Shown in pieces: positions 42,247-56,603 of a stretch of 64,000 nucleotides of DNA; within the stretch, counting starts at the first letter, position 1; the number at the start of each line of letters is the position of its first letter. The translations under genes and the position numbers were made by a program. The notes beneath the pieces are model-generated. The model was not told the origin of the DNA. It did no database searches and saw only the letters and a list, made by a program, of their open reading frames with translations. The stretch spans positions 101,654-165,653 of the forward strand of contig NZ_RDQR01000003.1 of assembly GCF_003703835.1 (NCBI RefSeq), written 5' to 3'. Source of the stretch: Auritidibacter ignavus (lineage in GTDB: Bacteria; Actinomycetota; Actinomycetes; Actinomycetales; Micrococcaceae).

Positions 42247-43851
42247 ATGTCGCTGGCGAAGCAGTTACACGCTCTGGACGGGCAGTCTTACGCCAAATAT
42301 CGCAATCTGAAGGGTAAGCACCAGCTCGGAGAGCTCACGGTACACCTGGACCATATTCAGGCTGACCCGTATGCGCCGCCGTCGACGGTGCGAGTATTTG
42401 CCACAGCCGACCACCTAGAGAACCTCGCCGACCACCTGACCACAGTGGCCACCACAGACTACTTGGCACGCCGGATCCGCCAGCGTGCCCCGCGCGAGAT
42501 CAGCATCGGGACGTTTGGGCCTGAGGTGTTGGAGCGTTCGTGCATCCAGTTTCATCGCGTCCCAGGGTCGAGTCGGTGGGTGATGGAAATCCACCTGCTG
42601 GTGTCCTTGCCGGCTGCGGGTCGCCGGATCAAAGGTCACCAGGCTGCCCGGTTGATCACCCAGGTGTTGCCTGACCTACTCCGGGATGCCACGAAGGAGA
42701 TTGACCACCAGGAACTGGACGAGACCATCACGCTATTGAAGGACCAGCAGGCCATTCGCGACGAGCTTCCCCGCCGCGGGCTGGTCGCCTTTATCGCCAA
42801 TGGCTCAGTGCTCCCCCGCGCTGCCGGTAATTCCTCGGCACCGTTGCAATATGCCGAACCGTTCGAGTCCCCGGATTCCGTCTCGGTCAGCTTCGATCTC
42901 CCCAGTGGCCGAACTCTCACCGGTATGGGCATCGCCCACGGGATCACACTGATCGTCGGTGGGGGCTACCACGGTAAATCCACGGTACTCAATGCGCTGG
43001 AGCACGGCGTGTATCCCCACCGAGCCGGCGACGGACGTGAGTTCGTGATCACGGATCCCGATGCGGTGGCAATTCGGGCCGAAGACGGTCGTTCAGTGGC
43101 CGGCGTCGATATTTCCTCCTTCATCTCTGACCTACCACAGGGCACTGACACGACACGTTTTTCCACCACGAACGCGTCGGGCTCCACCTCGCAGGCCACT
43201 AACGTCGTAGAGGCCCTGGAAGCAGGAGCAAGCGCTGTGCTGATCGATGAGGATACCTCTGCCACGAACTTCATGGTCCGGGATGAGTTGATGCGTCAGC
43301 TAGTCAAAACCGAGCCGATTACCCCATTTACCGCACGCATCAAAGAACTGGCCGACCAAGGCATTTCCACGGTGCTGGTGGCCGGGGGCACCGGAGCGTT
43401 CTTTTCGGTGGCCGATCGTGTCCTAGGTTTAGAAAACTACCGTGTCAGTGATCTCACCGCCGAGGCTCACCGGCTCGGTGCCCAGCAACGACACCAGTCC
43501 GCTGCGCAACCCCTGAGGTTGCCGAAGGATCGTGTTCCGCAACAGATCAAATCTCCCCGGAAACCGCCTCGGGCACGCGGAGTGCACACCATTCAGATCG
43601 GGCACGAAGATATTGATCTCTCCGCCCTCAGCCAGCTGATCAGTGTGGAACAGACCCGGGCCATTGCTGGCATTCTGGAACAGATCATCGTAACGCAACA
43701 ACAGGGTGACAACCATAACAGGGGCGAGACAAACCTAACGCTACGTAGCTTGAGTGAGCTAGCGCCACGGTGGAAAGGTCACCTGGCAATGCCCCGTCGC
43801 CACGAGGTGATGGCAGCGGTCAACCGGTTGCGCTCGCTCAAGGTCAGCTAA
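42247..43851 (+). CDS. ABC-class ATPase domain protein
   Basis: A 534-residue protein of the predicted ABC-class ATPase family. The N-terminal domain (QLHALDGQSYAKYRNLKG) is family-specific; the P-loop is GGGYHGKSTVLNALEHGVYPH near residue 240 and the Walker B is SAVLIDEDTSATNFM near 338. No membrane segments are present, so it is not a transporter. The function of the family is unknown. It has its own terminator. Confidence 0.85.
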   Translation: MSLAKQLHALDGQSYAKYRNLKGKHQLGELTVHLDHIQADPYAPPSTVRVFATADHLENLADHLTTVATTDYLARRIRQRAPREISIGTFGPEVLERSCIQFHRVPGSSRWVMEIHLLVSLPAAGRRIKGHQAARLITQVLPDLLRDATKEIDHQELDETITLLKDQQAIRDELPRRGLVAFIANGSVLPRAAGNSSAPLQYAEPFESPDSVSVSFDLPSGRTLTGMGIAHGITLIVGGGYHGKSTVLNALEHGVYPHRAGDGREFVITDPDAVAIRAEDGRSVAGVDISSFISDLPQGTDTTRFSTTNASGSTSQATNVVEALEAGASAVLIDEDTSATNFMVRDELMRQLVKTEPITPFTARIKELADQGISTVLVAGGTGAFFSVADRVLGLENYRVSDLTAEAHRLGAQQRHQSAAQPLRLPKDRVPQQIKSPRKPPRARGVHTIQIGHEDIDLSALSQLISVEQTRAIAGILEQIIVTQQQGDNHNRGETNLTLRSLSELAPRWKGHLAMPRRHEVMAAVNRLRSLKVS

Positions 43852-43889
43852 GGCGCCAGAGCACGAAAATCGGGCCTAGACAGCACCAC

Positions 43890-43921
43890 GCCGGCCCCGT
43901 GATGCGTAAGACGGGGCCGGC
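43890..43921. terminator. Hairpin between converging genes
   Basis: GCCGGCCCCGT (43890-43900) pairs perfectly with ACGGGGCCGGC (43911-43921) around a 10-base loop, between the ABC-class ATPase gene (+) and gatB (-). Confidence 0.72.
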
Positions 43922-43965
43922 TTCGGTGCCGTCAACGACTCGGGAATCCAGGCATAGACCGGGGT

Positions 43966-45462
43966 TCAGAGGCCGAGCTGTTCATTGATCAGTTCTTGGA
44001 CACGTGCAGCATCCGCCTGACCGCGGGTGGCCTTCATCACCGGTCCCATCAGGGCACCGATGGCTTTCTTCTTGCCACCCTTGATCTTCTCGACCACGTC
44101 CGGGTTGTCGGCAATCGCCTGGGCCACGGCGTCGTTCAGCGCGCCCTCGTCGGAGACCACGGCCAAAGAACGGGCTTCAATGATCTCTCCAGGAGAGCCC
44201 TCACCGTCGGCGACGTGGCCGATGACCTGGCGGGCGATCTTGTCGTTGATGGTTTTTTCAGAGATGAGCGCCTCAATCTCGACCACGTGCTCGGGGGTGA
44301 CACCGAGTTCATGCGGTGCAACCTCAGCTTCATTGGCCAGTCGGGCGATTTCCCCCATCCACCATTTACGGGCAGCTGATGCCGAGGCCCCGGCCGAAAC
44401 GGTGGCATCGATTTCATCGATCAGCCCGGCTGCGACCACATCGCGGAACTCTTCGTCCGAGTAACCCCATTCGCCTTTGAGACGACGCCGGCGGGCCAAG
44501 GGATCTTCGGGCAGTTCTTCGCGCAATTTGTCAATCCAGGCCTGGTCGGTCACGATCGGCACCAAATCAGGCTCGGGGAAGTACCGGTAATCGTCAGCAT
44601 CGGACTTCGGACGACCCGAGGTGGTGGTCTTTGAGGTTTCCTGCCAGTGCCGGGTCTCCTGCGTGACAGACCCACCCTGATCCAGGATCGCAGCCTGGCG
44701 CTGAATCTCGTAGCTCACCGCGTTCTGTACCGCACGCGTGGAGTTGACGTTCTTGGTTTCGGTGCGGGTCCCGAATTTCTCTGCACCTCGAGGCTTCAGC
44801 GAAATATTGGCGTCGCACCGCACATTACCGCGTTCCATGCGCGCATCCGAGATATTGAGGGCTTTGACGATATCGCGGATCGCAGTCACATAGGCTCGGG
44901 CCAACTCCGGTGCCCGGTCGCCGGCGCCTTCGATGGGCTTGGTGACGATTTCGATCAGGGGCACGCCGGCACGGTTGTAGTCCACCAGGGAATAGGAGGC
45001 GTCCTGAATGCGTCCGGACCCACCCTTATGGGTGAGCTTTCCAGCGTCTTCTTCCATGTGCGCGCGTTCGATCTCAACGCGGAATATTTCTCCGTCATCA
45101 AGTTCCACATCCACATAACCGCTCGACGCAATCGGGTCATCGTACTGGGAGGTCTGAAAAGCCTTCGCCAGATCCGGGTAGAAGTACTGTTTGCGGGCGA
45201 AACCGCACTTCTCGGCGATGTGACAGTTCAGGGCCAGGCCCAGTTTGATGGCTGATTCCACCGCGGTTTTATTTACTGCCGGTAGCGCGCCGGGCATTCC
45301 CAAATCGACTTCGGTGGTATTCGTGTTGGGTTCATCGCCGAAGGCATTGGGCGCCGCGGAGAACATTTTGGTCGTGGTGTTCAGCTCGACGTGGACTTCA
45401 AAGCCCAGCACGGGATCGAATTTTTCAAAGGCCTCATCGAGGTTCATGAGATCTTGGCTCAT
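43966..45462 (-). CDS. gatB: Asp/Glu-tRNA amidotransferase subunit B
   Basis: A 498-residue GatB. The cradle domain has [14 protein letters not shown] [21 protein letters not shown]-type [21 protein letters not shown], and the C-terminal YqeY-like tail domain ends [21 protein letters not shown]. It binds the mischarged tRNA and activates it with ATP. Its start overlaps the gatA stop by 4 bases. Confidence 0.95.
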   Translation of the reverse strand: MSQDLMNLDEAFEKFDPVLGFEVHVELNTTTKMFSAAPNAFGDEPNTNTTEVDLGMPGALPAVNKTAVESAIKLGLALNCHIAEKCGFARKQYFYPDLAKAFQTSQYDDPIASSGYVDVELDDGEIFRVEIERAHMEEDAGKLTHKGGSGRIQDASYSLVDYNRAGVPLIEIVTKPIEGAGDRAPELARAYVTAIRDIVKALNISDARMERGNVRCDANISLKPRGAEKFGTRTETKNVNSTRAVQNAVSYEIQRQAAILDQGGSVTQETRHWQETSKTTTSGRPKSDADDYRYFPEPDLVPIVTDQAWIDKLREELPEDPLARRRRLKGEWGYSDEEFRDVVAAGLIDEIDATVSAGASASAARKWWMGEIARLANEAEVAPHELGVTPEHVVEIEALISEKTINDKIARQVIGHVADGEGSPGEIIEARSLAVVSDEGALNDAVAQAIADNPDVVEKIKGGKKKAIGALMGPVMKATRGQADAARVQELINEQLGL

Positions 45463-46988
45463 CGGGCATCACTCTCATAAGCGTTGGGAAGTAACGAGAA
45501 GAAATCGGCGCCATCATGCGAGGCTTTCAGACCGGTTTCCAGAGCGGCACCGATGCGGTACATCAGCGCATCTTCGGTGGCCGGGGCTTGGATTTGCACG
45601 CCGACAGGCATGTTGGAGGCCAGTCCACCGGGCACGGAAATCGCAGGAATCCCGGCCAGGTTCGACGGCAAGGTCGCCACGTCGTTAAGGTACATGGCGA
45701 TCGGGTCGTCCAGTTCCTCGCCCAGGGCAATCGCGGTGGTCGGGGTGGTCGGTGAGATCAAAGCGTCTACCTTTTCAAAGGCTGCTGCAAAGTCGCGCTG
45801 GACCAGAGTGCGCACCTTCTGGGCCGAACCGTAGTAGGCGTCATAGTAACCGGCCGAAAGTGCGTAGGTCCCCAGGATGATGCGACGTTTGACCTCATCC
45901 CCGAAGCCAGCAGCACGGGTAGCGGACATGACCCGGTCGATCGTGGCCTGCTCAGGCACCACCCGGTTACCGTAGCGGACACCGTCGTAGCGGGCCAGGT
46001 TGGAGGACGCCTCCGAGGGCATGATCAGGTAGTAGGCCGGCAGAGCGGCTTTCAGATGAGGCAACGCGACCCTCACGATCTCGGCTCCGGCATCTTCGAG
46101 CAGCCTCAGGCTGGCCTGGAAACATTCCAGCACCCCAGCATCGAATCCTTCACCGTCAAGTTCCTCGATGACACCGATTTTCAGCCCGGTGAGGTCCTCA
46201 CCAGCGACCACAGCCGGGGCGAGGTCGTCCCACTCGCGTTGTAGCGAGGTGGAGTCGTGCGGGTCGTGGCCGGCAATCAGCTCGTGCAGAGCCGCTGCAT
46301 CAGCCACGGTGCGGGCCACCGGGCCGACAGTGTCCAGCGAGGAGGCCATCGCGATCGCACCATAGCGGGAGACCGAACCGTAAGTGGGCTTAGCACCCAC
46401 TGTCCCGGTGAAGGAACCTGGTTGGCGGATGGACCCGCCGGTATCGGTACCGATCGCTAGAGGGGCCATGAACGCTGCGACCGCAACGGCGGAGCCACCG
46501 CCGGATCCGCCCGGGACGCGGGTGGTGTCCCAGGGGTTGCGCGTGGGCCCGTAGGCGGAGAATTCGGTCGTGGAGCCCATTGCGAATTCGTCCAAGTTCG
46601 TTTTGCCCAGTATGGGCAGTTTGGCCTCACGGATCTTGCGGATCACCGTGGCGTCGTAAGGGCTCATCCAGTCCTTGAGGATCGTGGATGCTGCGGTCGT
46701 AGGCTGTCCGACGGTGACCAGCAGATCCTTAATGGCAATGGGTACACCGGCCAACGGGTGTAGCTCAGCACCTTGCGCGCGCAACTGGTCAACTTCGACA
46801 GCCACCTCGAGGGCTTCTTTGTCGTTGACGTGAAGAAAGGCGTGAACCCCGGACTCGGCGTCACCATCGATGGCGTGAATACGGTCGAGGTGGGCCTGGG
46901 TCAGCTCCTTAGAGGTGATCTCTCCGGACTGGAGTTTTTCAGCCATCTGCAGGGCAGTTAAACGTGTCAGATCTGTGGTCTGTGTCAT
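45459..46988 (-). CDS. gatA: Asp/Glu-tRNA amidotransferase subunit A
   Basis: A 509-residue amidase-signature enzyme that releases ammonia from glutamine. The catalytic lysine is in VPIAIKDLL, the serine-rich loop is [14 protein letters not shown] and the nucleophile segment is [16 protein letters not shown]. It overlaps gatC by 3 bases and gatB by 4 bases, giving a standard gatCAB operon. Confidence 0.95.
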   Translation of the reverse strand: MTQTTDLTRLTALQMAEKLQSGEITSKELTQAHLDRIHAIDGDAESGVHAFLHVNDKEALEVAVEVDQLRAQGAELHPLAGVPIAIKDLLVTVGQPTTAASTILKDWMSPYDATVIRKIREAKLPILGKTNLDEFAMGSTTEFSAYGPTRNPWDTTRVPGGSGGGSAVAVAAFMAPLAIGTDTGGSIRQPGSFTGTVGAKPTYGSVSRYGAIAMASSLDTVGPVARTVADAAALHELIAGHDPHDSTSLQREWDDLAPAVVAGEDLTGLKIGVIEELDGEGFDAGVLECFQASLRLLEDAGAEIVRVALPHLKAALPAYYLIMPSEASSNLARYDGVRYGNRVVPEQATIDRVMSATRAAGFGDEVKRRIILGTYALSAGYYDAYYGSAQKVRTLVQRDFAAAFEKVDALISPTTPTTAIALGEELDDPIAMYLNDVATLPSNLAGIPAISVPGGLASNMPVGVQIQAPATEDALMYRIGAALETGLKASHDGADFFSLLPNAYESDAR

Positions 46989-47284
46989 TACTCAGCCTCC
47001 AGGATCGAAGGAACCTTGAACTGGCCGTCTTCGGCGTCAGGGGCACCGCCAAGCGCTTGATCTTGGGTGAGCACACCGGATACCTCGTCTTCACGGAAGA
47101 CATTGGTCAGTGGCATCGGGTGAGAGGTGGGCGGAACGTCGTCTCCGGCCGCTTCCTGCACCATCGCGGTGGACTTCAGGATCAGATCGAGATCACCACA
47201 GAACCGGTCAAGTTCCTCGGGGGTTAGATCAATTCGAGCCAGTTGCGCTAGATGCGCGACCGTCTCGCGAGAGATTCCGGACAT
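46988..47284 (-). CDS. gatC: Asp/Glu-tRNA amidotransferase subunit C
   Basis: A 98-residue GatC. It starts [25 protein letters not shown] and ends with the usual LREDEV-type segment ([14 protein letters not shown]). It stabilises GatA. The stop TAA overlaps the gatA ATG. Confidence 0.93.
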   Translation of the reverse strand: MSGISRETVAHLAQLARIDLTPEELDRFCGDLDLILKSTAMVQEAAGDDVPPTSHPMPLTNVFREDEVSGVLTQDQALGGAPDAEDGQFKVPSILEAE

Positions 47285-47339
47285 GAGTCTCCTTTATCAC
47301 TGCACTGTTCATCTGCACGTATTTCAGTCCGCATCTAGT

Positions 47340-47885
47340 TTAGCCCGTTGTCTCAGCTGACAAGGGGCGGACGTAGACGAGAAAGACCTCTTCACCGTCG
47401 ACCGGCTCAGCTAAGCCGATATCAGACAGCGACCAGTCGCGTTCCGGCGCCCGGCGAAAGCCCAGACGTTCGTAGAGCCGGTGCGCCTCCGTCATAGATT
47501 GCAACGTCGTCAGCGACACCGCGCGAGCGCCTTCACGTTCGGCCCAATCCAATACAGCAGTGACCAGGGCGGCGCCGACTCCTCGACGGCGTGCCTCCGG
47601 GGCGACCACGAGCATGCGAAATTCACGTTCATCCGGCCGAGCGGTTTCCGAGGCATCGTCCTCGGGGCGAACCATGATCACTGAACCGAGCACCTGGTCC
47701 GGGTGCGCTGAATCGACAGCGACCTTCAGGAGTTCGGAGGCGTGAGCAGCCACGTCGGCCAAGGTCTCGACATAACTGTCTTCGGGGCGGAGATGACCAC
47801 CGTCAAGGTAGGAGCGCACTCGTTGGTCGGAAATGGCGGCGAAATCGTCTTCGGTGGCGGTTCTGATCTGAATCACGTGCTCCAC
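47340..47885 (-). CDS. GNAT-family N-acetyltransferase
   Basis: A 181-residue acetyltransferase with the complete GNAT core: REFRMLVVAPEARRRGVGAALVTAVLDWAE is the acetyl-CoA-binding strand and helix, then TLQSMTEAHRLYERLGFRR. The substrate is unknown. It starts 3 bases after the inositol phosphatase gene ends and belongs to the long minus-strand operon. Confidence 0.85.
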   Translation of the reverse strand: MEHVIQIRTATEDDFAAISDQRVRSYLDGGHLRPEDSYVETLADVAAHASELLKVAVDSAHPDQVLGSVIMVRPEDDASETARPDEREFRMLVVAPEARRRGVGAALVTAVLDWAEREGARAVSLTTLQSMTEAHRLYERLGFRRAPERDWSLSDIGLAEPVDGEEVFLVYVRPLSAETTG

Positions 47886-47888
47886 CTT

Positions 47889-48791
47889 TCAGTAGTGACA
47901 GCGGTGGCCTGGTTCCAGCCCGAGACTGTTGCCGGTCGGACCCAGTTCCCCGAGCAGACACCAATCTCCCGTCTCAACGCCATTAGACCAGCGAGGCCGA
48001 CGCACGCTAAGACCAGCTTCTTCACCAATCAACGCGCCAGCGGCCCAGTCATACTCGCTCAAACCGTACTCGGCGTAGGCGTCCAGCGTACCTTGAGCCA
48101 CCAGACACAGATCAATGGCAGCTGACCCGAGACGGCGGATATCGGCGAATCCTTCGTGCTCCATCAGCCGGTTGGCAGCCTCAATTTGGTAGGGACGACG
48201 TTGCTGATCGTAGCTGAACCCGGTTCCCAGCAGGCGCCCCTGCTGTTGAGATGCCGGGCCGGAAAGTCGCAACGGTTCTGGGTGCTGACCTGCTTCACCC
48301 GCAGGGACATCGGCCTCGCGCACCAGATAGGCACCCGCCCCACGCGCGGCGTACCAGGTGCACCCCAGCGCCGGAGCGTGGACGACTCCGGCTAGCCATT
48401 GGACAGCCCGTCCCTCGTCGGCGTGGTAGCCCACCGCCACACTGGTGGCATAGTGTGGGATGCCCCTGATGAAGTTCGTGGTGCCGTCCAGTGGATCGAT
48501 GGACCACCGGTAGCCCGACGGGCTCTCGGGGACGTGTTGGTCGTATTCTTCTCCGGTGATCTCATCGTGGGGCCGATAGGCGATAATGACCGAACGCACC
48601 GCGTGTTCAGCGCCACGGTCGTAGTCGGTGACCCAATCGGAGGTCGAGGTTTTGTTTTCGGCACCGAGCTGGTCGGCGCGCAACGGTGTCAGTGGACCAG
48701 GGCGTCGTTGCAAGGTCTCGGCGCCAGCTCGAGCGGCCGCGCGTGCGACCGCGAGCAGGCCCTGGACCGGATGGGAGCATTCATCGACCAT
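47889..48791 (-). CDS. Inositol monophosphatase family protein
   Basis: A 300-residue Mg-dependent phosphatase. The metal motifs are ITGEEYDQ (EE pair), WSIDPLDGTTNFIRGIPHYA and the C-terminal SEYDWAAGALIGEEAG. It may act on inositol-1-phosphate, which actinobacteria need for mycothiol and phosphatidylinositol, or on a related sugar phosphate. It follows ligA by 5 bases. Confidence 0.88.
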   Translation of the reverse strand: MVDECSHPVQGLLAVARAAARAGAETLQRRPGPLTPLRADQLGAENKTSTSDWVTDYDRGAEHAVRSVIIAYRPHDEITGEEYDQHVPESPSGYRWSIDPLDGTTNFIRGIPHYATSVAVGYHADEGRAVQWLAGVVHAPALGCTWYAARGAGAYLVREADVPAGEAGQHPEPLRLSGPASQQQGRLLGTGFSYDQQRRPYQIEAANRLMEHEGFADIRRLGSAAIDLCLVAQGTLDAYAEYGLSEYDWAAGALIGEEAGLSVRRPRWSNGVETGDWCLLGELGPTGNSLGLEPGHRCHY

Positions 48792-48796
48792 AGGTC

Positions 48797-51878
<3,082 letters not shown>

Positions 51879-51879
<1 letters not shown>

Positions 51880-53096
51880 TAGTCGATCTCAATACCTTCA
51901 CCGGTGCCCCGCAACAACATCGCCGGGCGAATTTCACCGAATCCTCGCACCGAAGCCGGTGGCTGGGGAATCAGAATATAGCGGTCATCATCGGCGAGCG
52001 CGTTGGAAGCCATCTGGTCAACCAGCACGGTGCCCGGATCGGCCAGCGCGGTCAGCCGGGCAGCAAGGTTGACGGTGGGGCCGTAGATATCTCCGAGTCG
52101 GGAGAGCACCCGGCCCCACACCAACGAGACGCGCGCCGAGGGGAGCACCGGGTCATCCGACAGCGCCTTTGATAAGGCCAGCGAGATTTCGGCTCCGTCT
52201 TCGGGGGTTTCAGCATTGAACAACACCTCATCGCCGACGGTTTTGACCAGGTGACCTCCGCCCACAGAGATAATTTCTGCGCACCGGTTCTCAAAGCGTT
52301 GCACCATTTGGGCCAGGGTGCGTTCGGACATGGTGCGCGACAGCGAGGTGTAGGAGACCATATCGGCAAACCCGACCGCCCGGGCCAGCGGTAGCGAATC
52401 ATCGTCTTCGGTGCCATCGCGACCCCGGGCTGAAGCGGCGAGCCCTGCTTCAACCCGCACGGCCAGTCGTTGCAACGCTGAATTCAGTTGACGCTTATAG
52501 GAGTAGGCCATGACTTCTTCCAGCGAATCCACGACTCGGGGCAACATCTGGACGACTTCACGGCGGGCCTGCGGATCTGAGAGACCTTCGGCATTCATTT
52601 TGTCTTCCACTAGGGCCTCGATCTGCCAGACCACCATCCGGTCGGTCATCTGCCCAATGGAGCGTGAGAGTGAGATCGCGGTTTCTTCGTTCAAAATACC
52701 GCGTCGCACCAAGTCGATCATGGTGGCGAAGGCGTCAGCGTCACTATTGGTAAAGACTGGTTCTTCTTCGGAGACATTCGGGAAGCCCAAGGCTCGGCCG
52801 AGCTTGCGAACGGAGAGCGCCGATACGCCGAGTTTCTGGGCCAACTGGCGACGATTAAGTTTGCGTGGCCCCCCGATGAGCTCTTCATCAAGCACCCGGA
52901 TCGCCTGGGTCCAGGTTTCCGGGTCGTTGATCGGGTCAAGAGTGGCAGCGGTGTCACCTTTCTGGTCCTGTAAGTCGCTGAGCTCTTTGAGCCCTTCCCA
53001 AGGGTTAGACTGCACTACTGGTTCAGGCTGAGTAGGTGTGGGGTCCCGGTAAACCTGGTCTTCGGAATGCCCGGTGTTCTCTGATCCGCGAGCCAT
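51879..53096 (-). CDS. Class III adenylate cyclase with Rv1264-like regulatory domain
   Basis: A 405-residue cytoplasmic nucleotide cyclase. The first half (LNRRQLAQKLGVSALSVRKLG, DLVRRGILNEETAISLSRSI) matches the helical autoinhibitory domain of the pH-sensing cyclase Rv1264. The catalytic domain has the metal aspartates in GFADMVSYTS and VGDEVLFN, the adenine lysine in GGHLVKTVGD, and the transition-state pair in GPTVNLAARLT. It should make cAMP, perhaps in response to acid. It overlaps the PH-domain gene by one base. Confidence 0.9.
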
Positions 53097-53695
53097 CAGT
53101 AGCCTCCCATCGGGTGGGGTTGGGAGTTCCCCGGCGTCTGTGTCGACATGCCGTCATGGCGATAGTCGGGCCGATAGGTTGCCGACAACGTGCCAAATTT
53201 GCGAGCATAAGCGAGACGTTCGTTTTCCACAAAGTGGGTGAAGTCATCGACGTGTGGCACGTTAGTCAAAGTCCAGGATTGTCCTTGAGCGGTGAAGAGT
53301 TGGAGGTCTCCGACCCCGCGACGAGTTTGTCGGCGGGACTGGCGAATCCGGATGTGGACAATACTGGATAGCGCCATCCACCGGCGACGCACAGATAAGG
53401 TGCCGTAGCGTTGGGCCACCCGGTGGGTGGTGATTTCATAAACTTCCGTCAACCATTGCCAGACTGGGCGAACCACCAGCACTGCCAGGAGTAAAACCAC
53501 CACAACAGTTCCGGCGATCGACCACACACGGTCATACGTACTCAGCGCCCAGGGCAGATCAGGGCGGGTTAAGAATCCTTGCCAAGCGCCTTGAAGCCCG
53601 CCCAATAACACCAGCCAGATGGCTGGGCCAATCAGGATGGAGGCATCGGCACGGGTACGGATCCGCATTTGTTCTCCGGTGACAAGCTTGGCCAT
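53096..53695 (-). CDS. PH-domain (YdbS/DUF304-like) membrane protein
   Basis: A 199-residue protein with two membrane spans (IGPAIWLVLLGGLQGAW, VVVVLLLAVLVVRPVW) and a bacterial PH-like domain: YEITTHRVAQRYGTLSVRRRWMALSSIVHIRIRQS, typical of the YdbS family, followed by a flexible tail. It is the first gene of the run PH - cyclase - PP2C - ligA and may tether or sense the membrane for this unit. Confidence 0.82.
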   Translation of the reverse strand: MAKLVTGEQMRIRTRADASILIGPAIWLVLLGGLQGAWQGFLTRPDLPWALSTYDRVWSIAGTVVVVLLLAVLVVRPVWQWLTEVYEITTHRVAQRYGTLSVRRRWMALSSIVHIRIRQSRRQTRRGVGDLQLFTAQGQSWTLTNVPHVDDFTHFVENERLAYARKFGTLSATYRPDYRHDGMSTQTPGNSQPHPMGGY

Positions 53696-53872
53696 TTATC
53701 CTCCTCCTCTCCGACCCGGACGGGGTGCATCTGCTGCATCGACCACAGTATGCCGGACAAAGATGAAGAAATGCTGTGTGCTCAGCGTTCACAGCGTGAG
53801 ATATGTGACCGGCACTGCCATTCTACCGGTCGAGCCCGACGTGGAGTCGTGCTTGTCTGGCTGGAGGCGAAC

Positions 53873-54790
53873 CTATCGGGGTCTAACGTGATGAATCACT
53901 GCTGAGGTCAGATCAACCCACCCGGTGTCGGGATCTCGCGGGAGATCTTCCAGGGTGTCCTCTGGCAGAGAGGGGTCAGGTTCGACCAACAGTGAACCGG
54001 TATCCCCGAGGCCTCTGATCCAGCCGGTCAAGCGACGCTGGCCTGGAAGTTCACCGCTAATGTACTGGCCTTCGGTAACGATCAATCGACTGAGACGACG
54101 CAGTTCGTCTTCGACGTGATCCGGGTTGGGCGGATTGACGCGCTCAGCAAAGGTCTCGAGTCCGGCCACCAAACGAGTCATCGCCTCGTCAGCAAGCTTT
54201 CGAGACCCCACAGTGGCCAGGACCGGGTTGTAATCGCTAAGTGCCGCAGCGGTGTCGACCGGACGTTGCTGGCCGGAACCACCGAAATCGCGGTTGATGC
54301 CCAGACCGAGTATCACCCGGTCGTCATCGACAACCTGCGCCAAGATTCCCACGAGTTTTCGTCCGTCAGATCCCAGCACGTCATTGGGCCATTTCACCTG
54401 AGCCGTCACACCTAGTTCACCGAACCAGTCGACCAGCGTCGCGGCAGCCACCAACGTAATCCAGGGCCAATATTGGGCCTGGAGGCCGGGTCCTAACCGC
54501 GCGGGTTTGAGCAGAATCGACATACTCACCGAGGCGCCCGGAGCAGCCTGCCAGGCGTTTCCACGACGGCCGTGACCTGCCGTTTGATAATTAGCTCCCA
54601 CTCCACTGGCGTGTGGCCAGAACTCCGGGTGCTCTTTGGCCTCCCTCATCAGAAAGCGTTGCGTGGAATCCACGCTGGGCAACCATAACCGACTGGCTCC
54701 CCGCCGGGTATCATCACTGAGGCCGGTGGAGAAACGTTCACGAATCCGTTGCGGATCAGCTGGGATGATGGGCTCAGAGGAAGTAGTCAC
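53873..54790 (-). CDS. birA: Biotin-[acetyl-CoA-carboxylase] ligase
   Basis: A 305-residue monofunctional BirA without the N-terminal DNA-binding domain. NYQTAGHGRRGNAW is the biotinyl-AMP loop (a variant of GRGRxGR), KWPNDVLGSDGRKLVGIL contains the catalytic lysine, and the C-terminal small domain is present. A minus-strand TACGCT ends 6 bases before GTG 54790, so the transcript is probably leaderless; the frame extends to 54826. It biotinylates the AccA-type subunit encoded at 57689 and diverges from accD. Confidence 0.9.
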   Translation of the reverse strand: MTTSSEPIIPADPQRIRERFSTGLSDDTRRGASRLWLPSVDSTQRFLMREAKEHPEFWPHASGVGANYQTAGHGRRGNAWQAAPGASVSMSILLKPARLGPGLQAQYWPWITLVAAATLVDWFGELGVTAQVKWPNDVLGSDGRKLVGILAQVVDDDRVILGLGINRDFGGSGQQRPVDTAAALSDYNPVLATVGSRKLADEAMTRLVAGLETFAERVNPPNPDHVEDELRRLSRLIVTEGQYISGELPGQRRLTGWIRGLGDTGSLLVEPDPSLPEDTLEDLPRDPDTGWVDLTSAVIHHVRPR

Positions 54791-54950
54791 ACTCCTAGCG
54801 TAGGGGATGCCTTTCCCGCAGGACACTTCATGGTGCCAGAGCGCTGAGATGAGTACACTAGAGATTCGAATCTTGCTGTGCTCTCCGCGCTAGAATCAGC
54901 AGTACCAGCGGGATCAACAAAGCACACCTAACCCATGTTGGAGGAAGCTG

Positions 54951-56564
54951 TTGAGCACTGAGCCAGACCAGGCGGGACAGACCACTCCCGATCTGACTAC
55001 CACCGCGGGAAAACTCGAAGACTTCTTCCATCGGCGTGAATCTGCGATGGTGCCCTCCGGCCAAGTCGCGATTGACCGTCAGCACTCCCGCGGTAAAGCC
55101 ACCGCTCGTGAACGTCTCGACGAGCTGGTGGATGACGGCTCATTTGTCGAATTCGATCAGCTTCGCGTGCACCGCACCACCTCGTTCGGTATGGACGCCA
55201 AACACCCCGAAGGTGATGGTCTGGTTTCTGGCTATGGGACCATCGATGGACGTCTGGTGGCCGTTTACGCTCAGGATTTCACCGTGTTCGGTGGGTCCCT
55301 GTCGAAGGTCAACGGGGAAAAGATCGTCAAAGTCCAGCAATTCGCTGCCCGTAATGGGTGTCCTATCATCGGGATCAACGACGGGGGCGGAGCACGCATT
55401 CAAGAAGGCGTGGACTCCCTCGCGATGTTCGCAGACATCTTCCGCAATAATGTGTTGGCTTCGGGGGTGATTCCGCAGATCTCGATCATTATGGGACCGG
55501 CTGCTGGCGGTGCCGCCTACTCCCCGGCCCTGACCGATTTTGTGGTCATGGTGGATCAGACCTCACACATGTTCATCACCGGCCCCGATGTCATCAAGGC
55601 CGTGACCGGTGAAGACATTGATATGGAAACTCTTGGTGGCGCTCGTAGTCACAATGAGCGGACCGGGACCGCGGCCTATCTGGCCGAGGATGAAGCCGAT
55701 GCTTTCGACTGGGTGCGGGAACTGCTGGATTACCTGCCAGCGCACAACTACTCCGATGGTCAGATCTTCGATGTCGACCCCGATCTGGCGACCACCGAAG
55801 CCGACCTGTCCCTGAACACTATCGTGCCCGACTCGGCGAACCAGCCCTACAATATGCTCGACGTGGTGGCCACGCTGGTTGATGACGGGGCCTTTTTAGA
55901 AGTCCAGCAACTTTATGCTCCCTCCGTGATTGTCGGGTTCGGCCGGATGGATGGGCGTTCGGTGGGCGTGGTGGCCAACCAGCCAATGCAATTTGCTGGC
56001 ACCCTGGATATCGCTGCTTCGGAGAAGGCGGCACGCTTCGTGCGTTTTTGCGATGCTTTCAACATTCCGATTGTCACCCTGGTGGATGTGCCTGGTTTCT
56101 TGCCCGGCACCGATCAGGAGTTCAACGGCATCATTCGGCGTGGCGCGAAGCTGATTTATGCCTATGCCGAGGCTACGGTCCCGAAGATCACCGTGATCAC
56201 TCGGAAGGCCTACGGGGGCGCTTATATTGTGATGGGTTCGAAGAAGCTCGGTGCAGACCTCAACCTGGCCTGGCCTACCGCCCAGATCGGTGTTATGGGT
56301 GCCCAGGGTGCGGTTAATATTCTCTACCGTCGCGAGTTGGCCAAGGTCGCTGACGAGGGCGGAGACGTCGAGACCCGTCGCCAGGAATTGATTGAGGACT
56401 ACGAGGCCGAGTTGCTCAACCCCTATCAGGCAGCAGAGTCCGGTTACGTTGACGCCGTGATCGCGCCTTCAGAAACGCGCGCCGAAATTGTCAAGGCCAT
56501 TCGCGCCACGGTCAATAAGCGTGAGTCGCGCCCGTACCGCAAGCACGGCAATATTCCACTGTAA
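54951..56564 (+). CDS. accD: Acyl-CoA carboxylase beta (carboxyltransferase) subunit
   Basis: A 537-residue carboxyltransferase of the AccD/PccB family. The acyl-CoA pocket [18 protein letters not shown] and the biotin pocket [13 protein letters not shown] with [36 protein letters not shown] are complete. The start is a TTG: GGAGG (54939-54943) lies 7 bases before it and no ATG fits. It transfers carboxyl from biotin to acetyl- or propionyl-CoA; with the valine pathway in the window a propionyl-CoA role is attractive but not proven. Confidence 0.92.
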   Translation: MSTEPDQAGQTTPDLTTTAGKLEDFFHRRESAMVPSGQVAIDRQHSRGKATARERLDELVDDGSFVEFDQLRVHRTTSFGMDAKHPEGDGLVSGYGTIDGRLVAVYAQDFTVFGGSLSKVNGEKIVKVQQFAARNGCPIIGINDGGGARIQEGVDSLAMFADIFRNNVLASGVIPQISIIMGPAAGGAAYSPALTDFVVMVDQTSHMFITGPDVIKAVTGEDIDMETLGGARSHNERTGTAAYLAEDEADAFDWVRELLDYLPAHNYSDGQIFDVDPDLATTEADLSLNTIVPDSANQPYNMLDVVATLVDDGAFLEVQQLYAPSVIVGFGRMDGRSVGVVANQPMQFAGTLDIAASEKAARFVRFCDAFNIPIVTLVDVPGFLPGTDQEFNGIIRRGAKLIYAYAEATVPKITVITRKAYGGAYIVMGSKKLGADLNLAWPTAQIGVMGAQGAVNILYRRELAKVADEGGDVETRRQELIEDYEAELLNPYQAAESGYVDAVIAPSETRAEIVKAIRATVNKRESRPYRKHGNIPL

Positions 56565-56603
56565 ACCCAAGACCACACCGGCCGAGATATGGGAGGAACC
56601 TGG

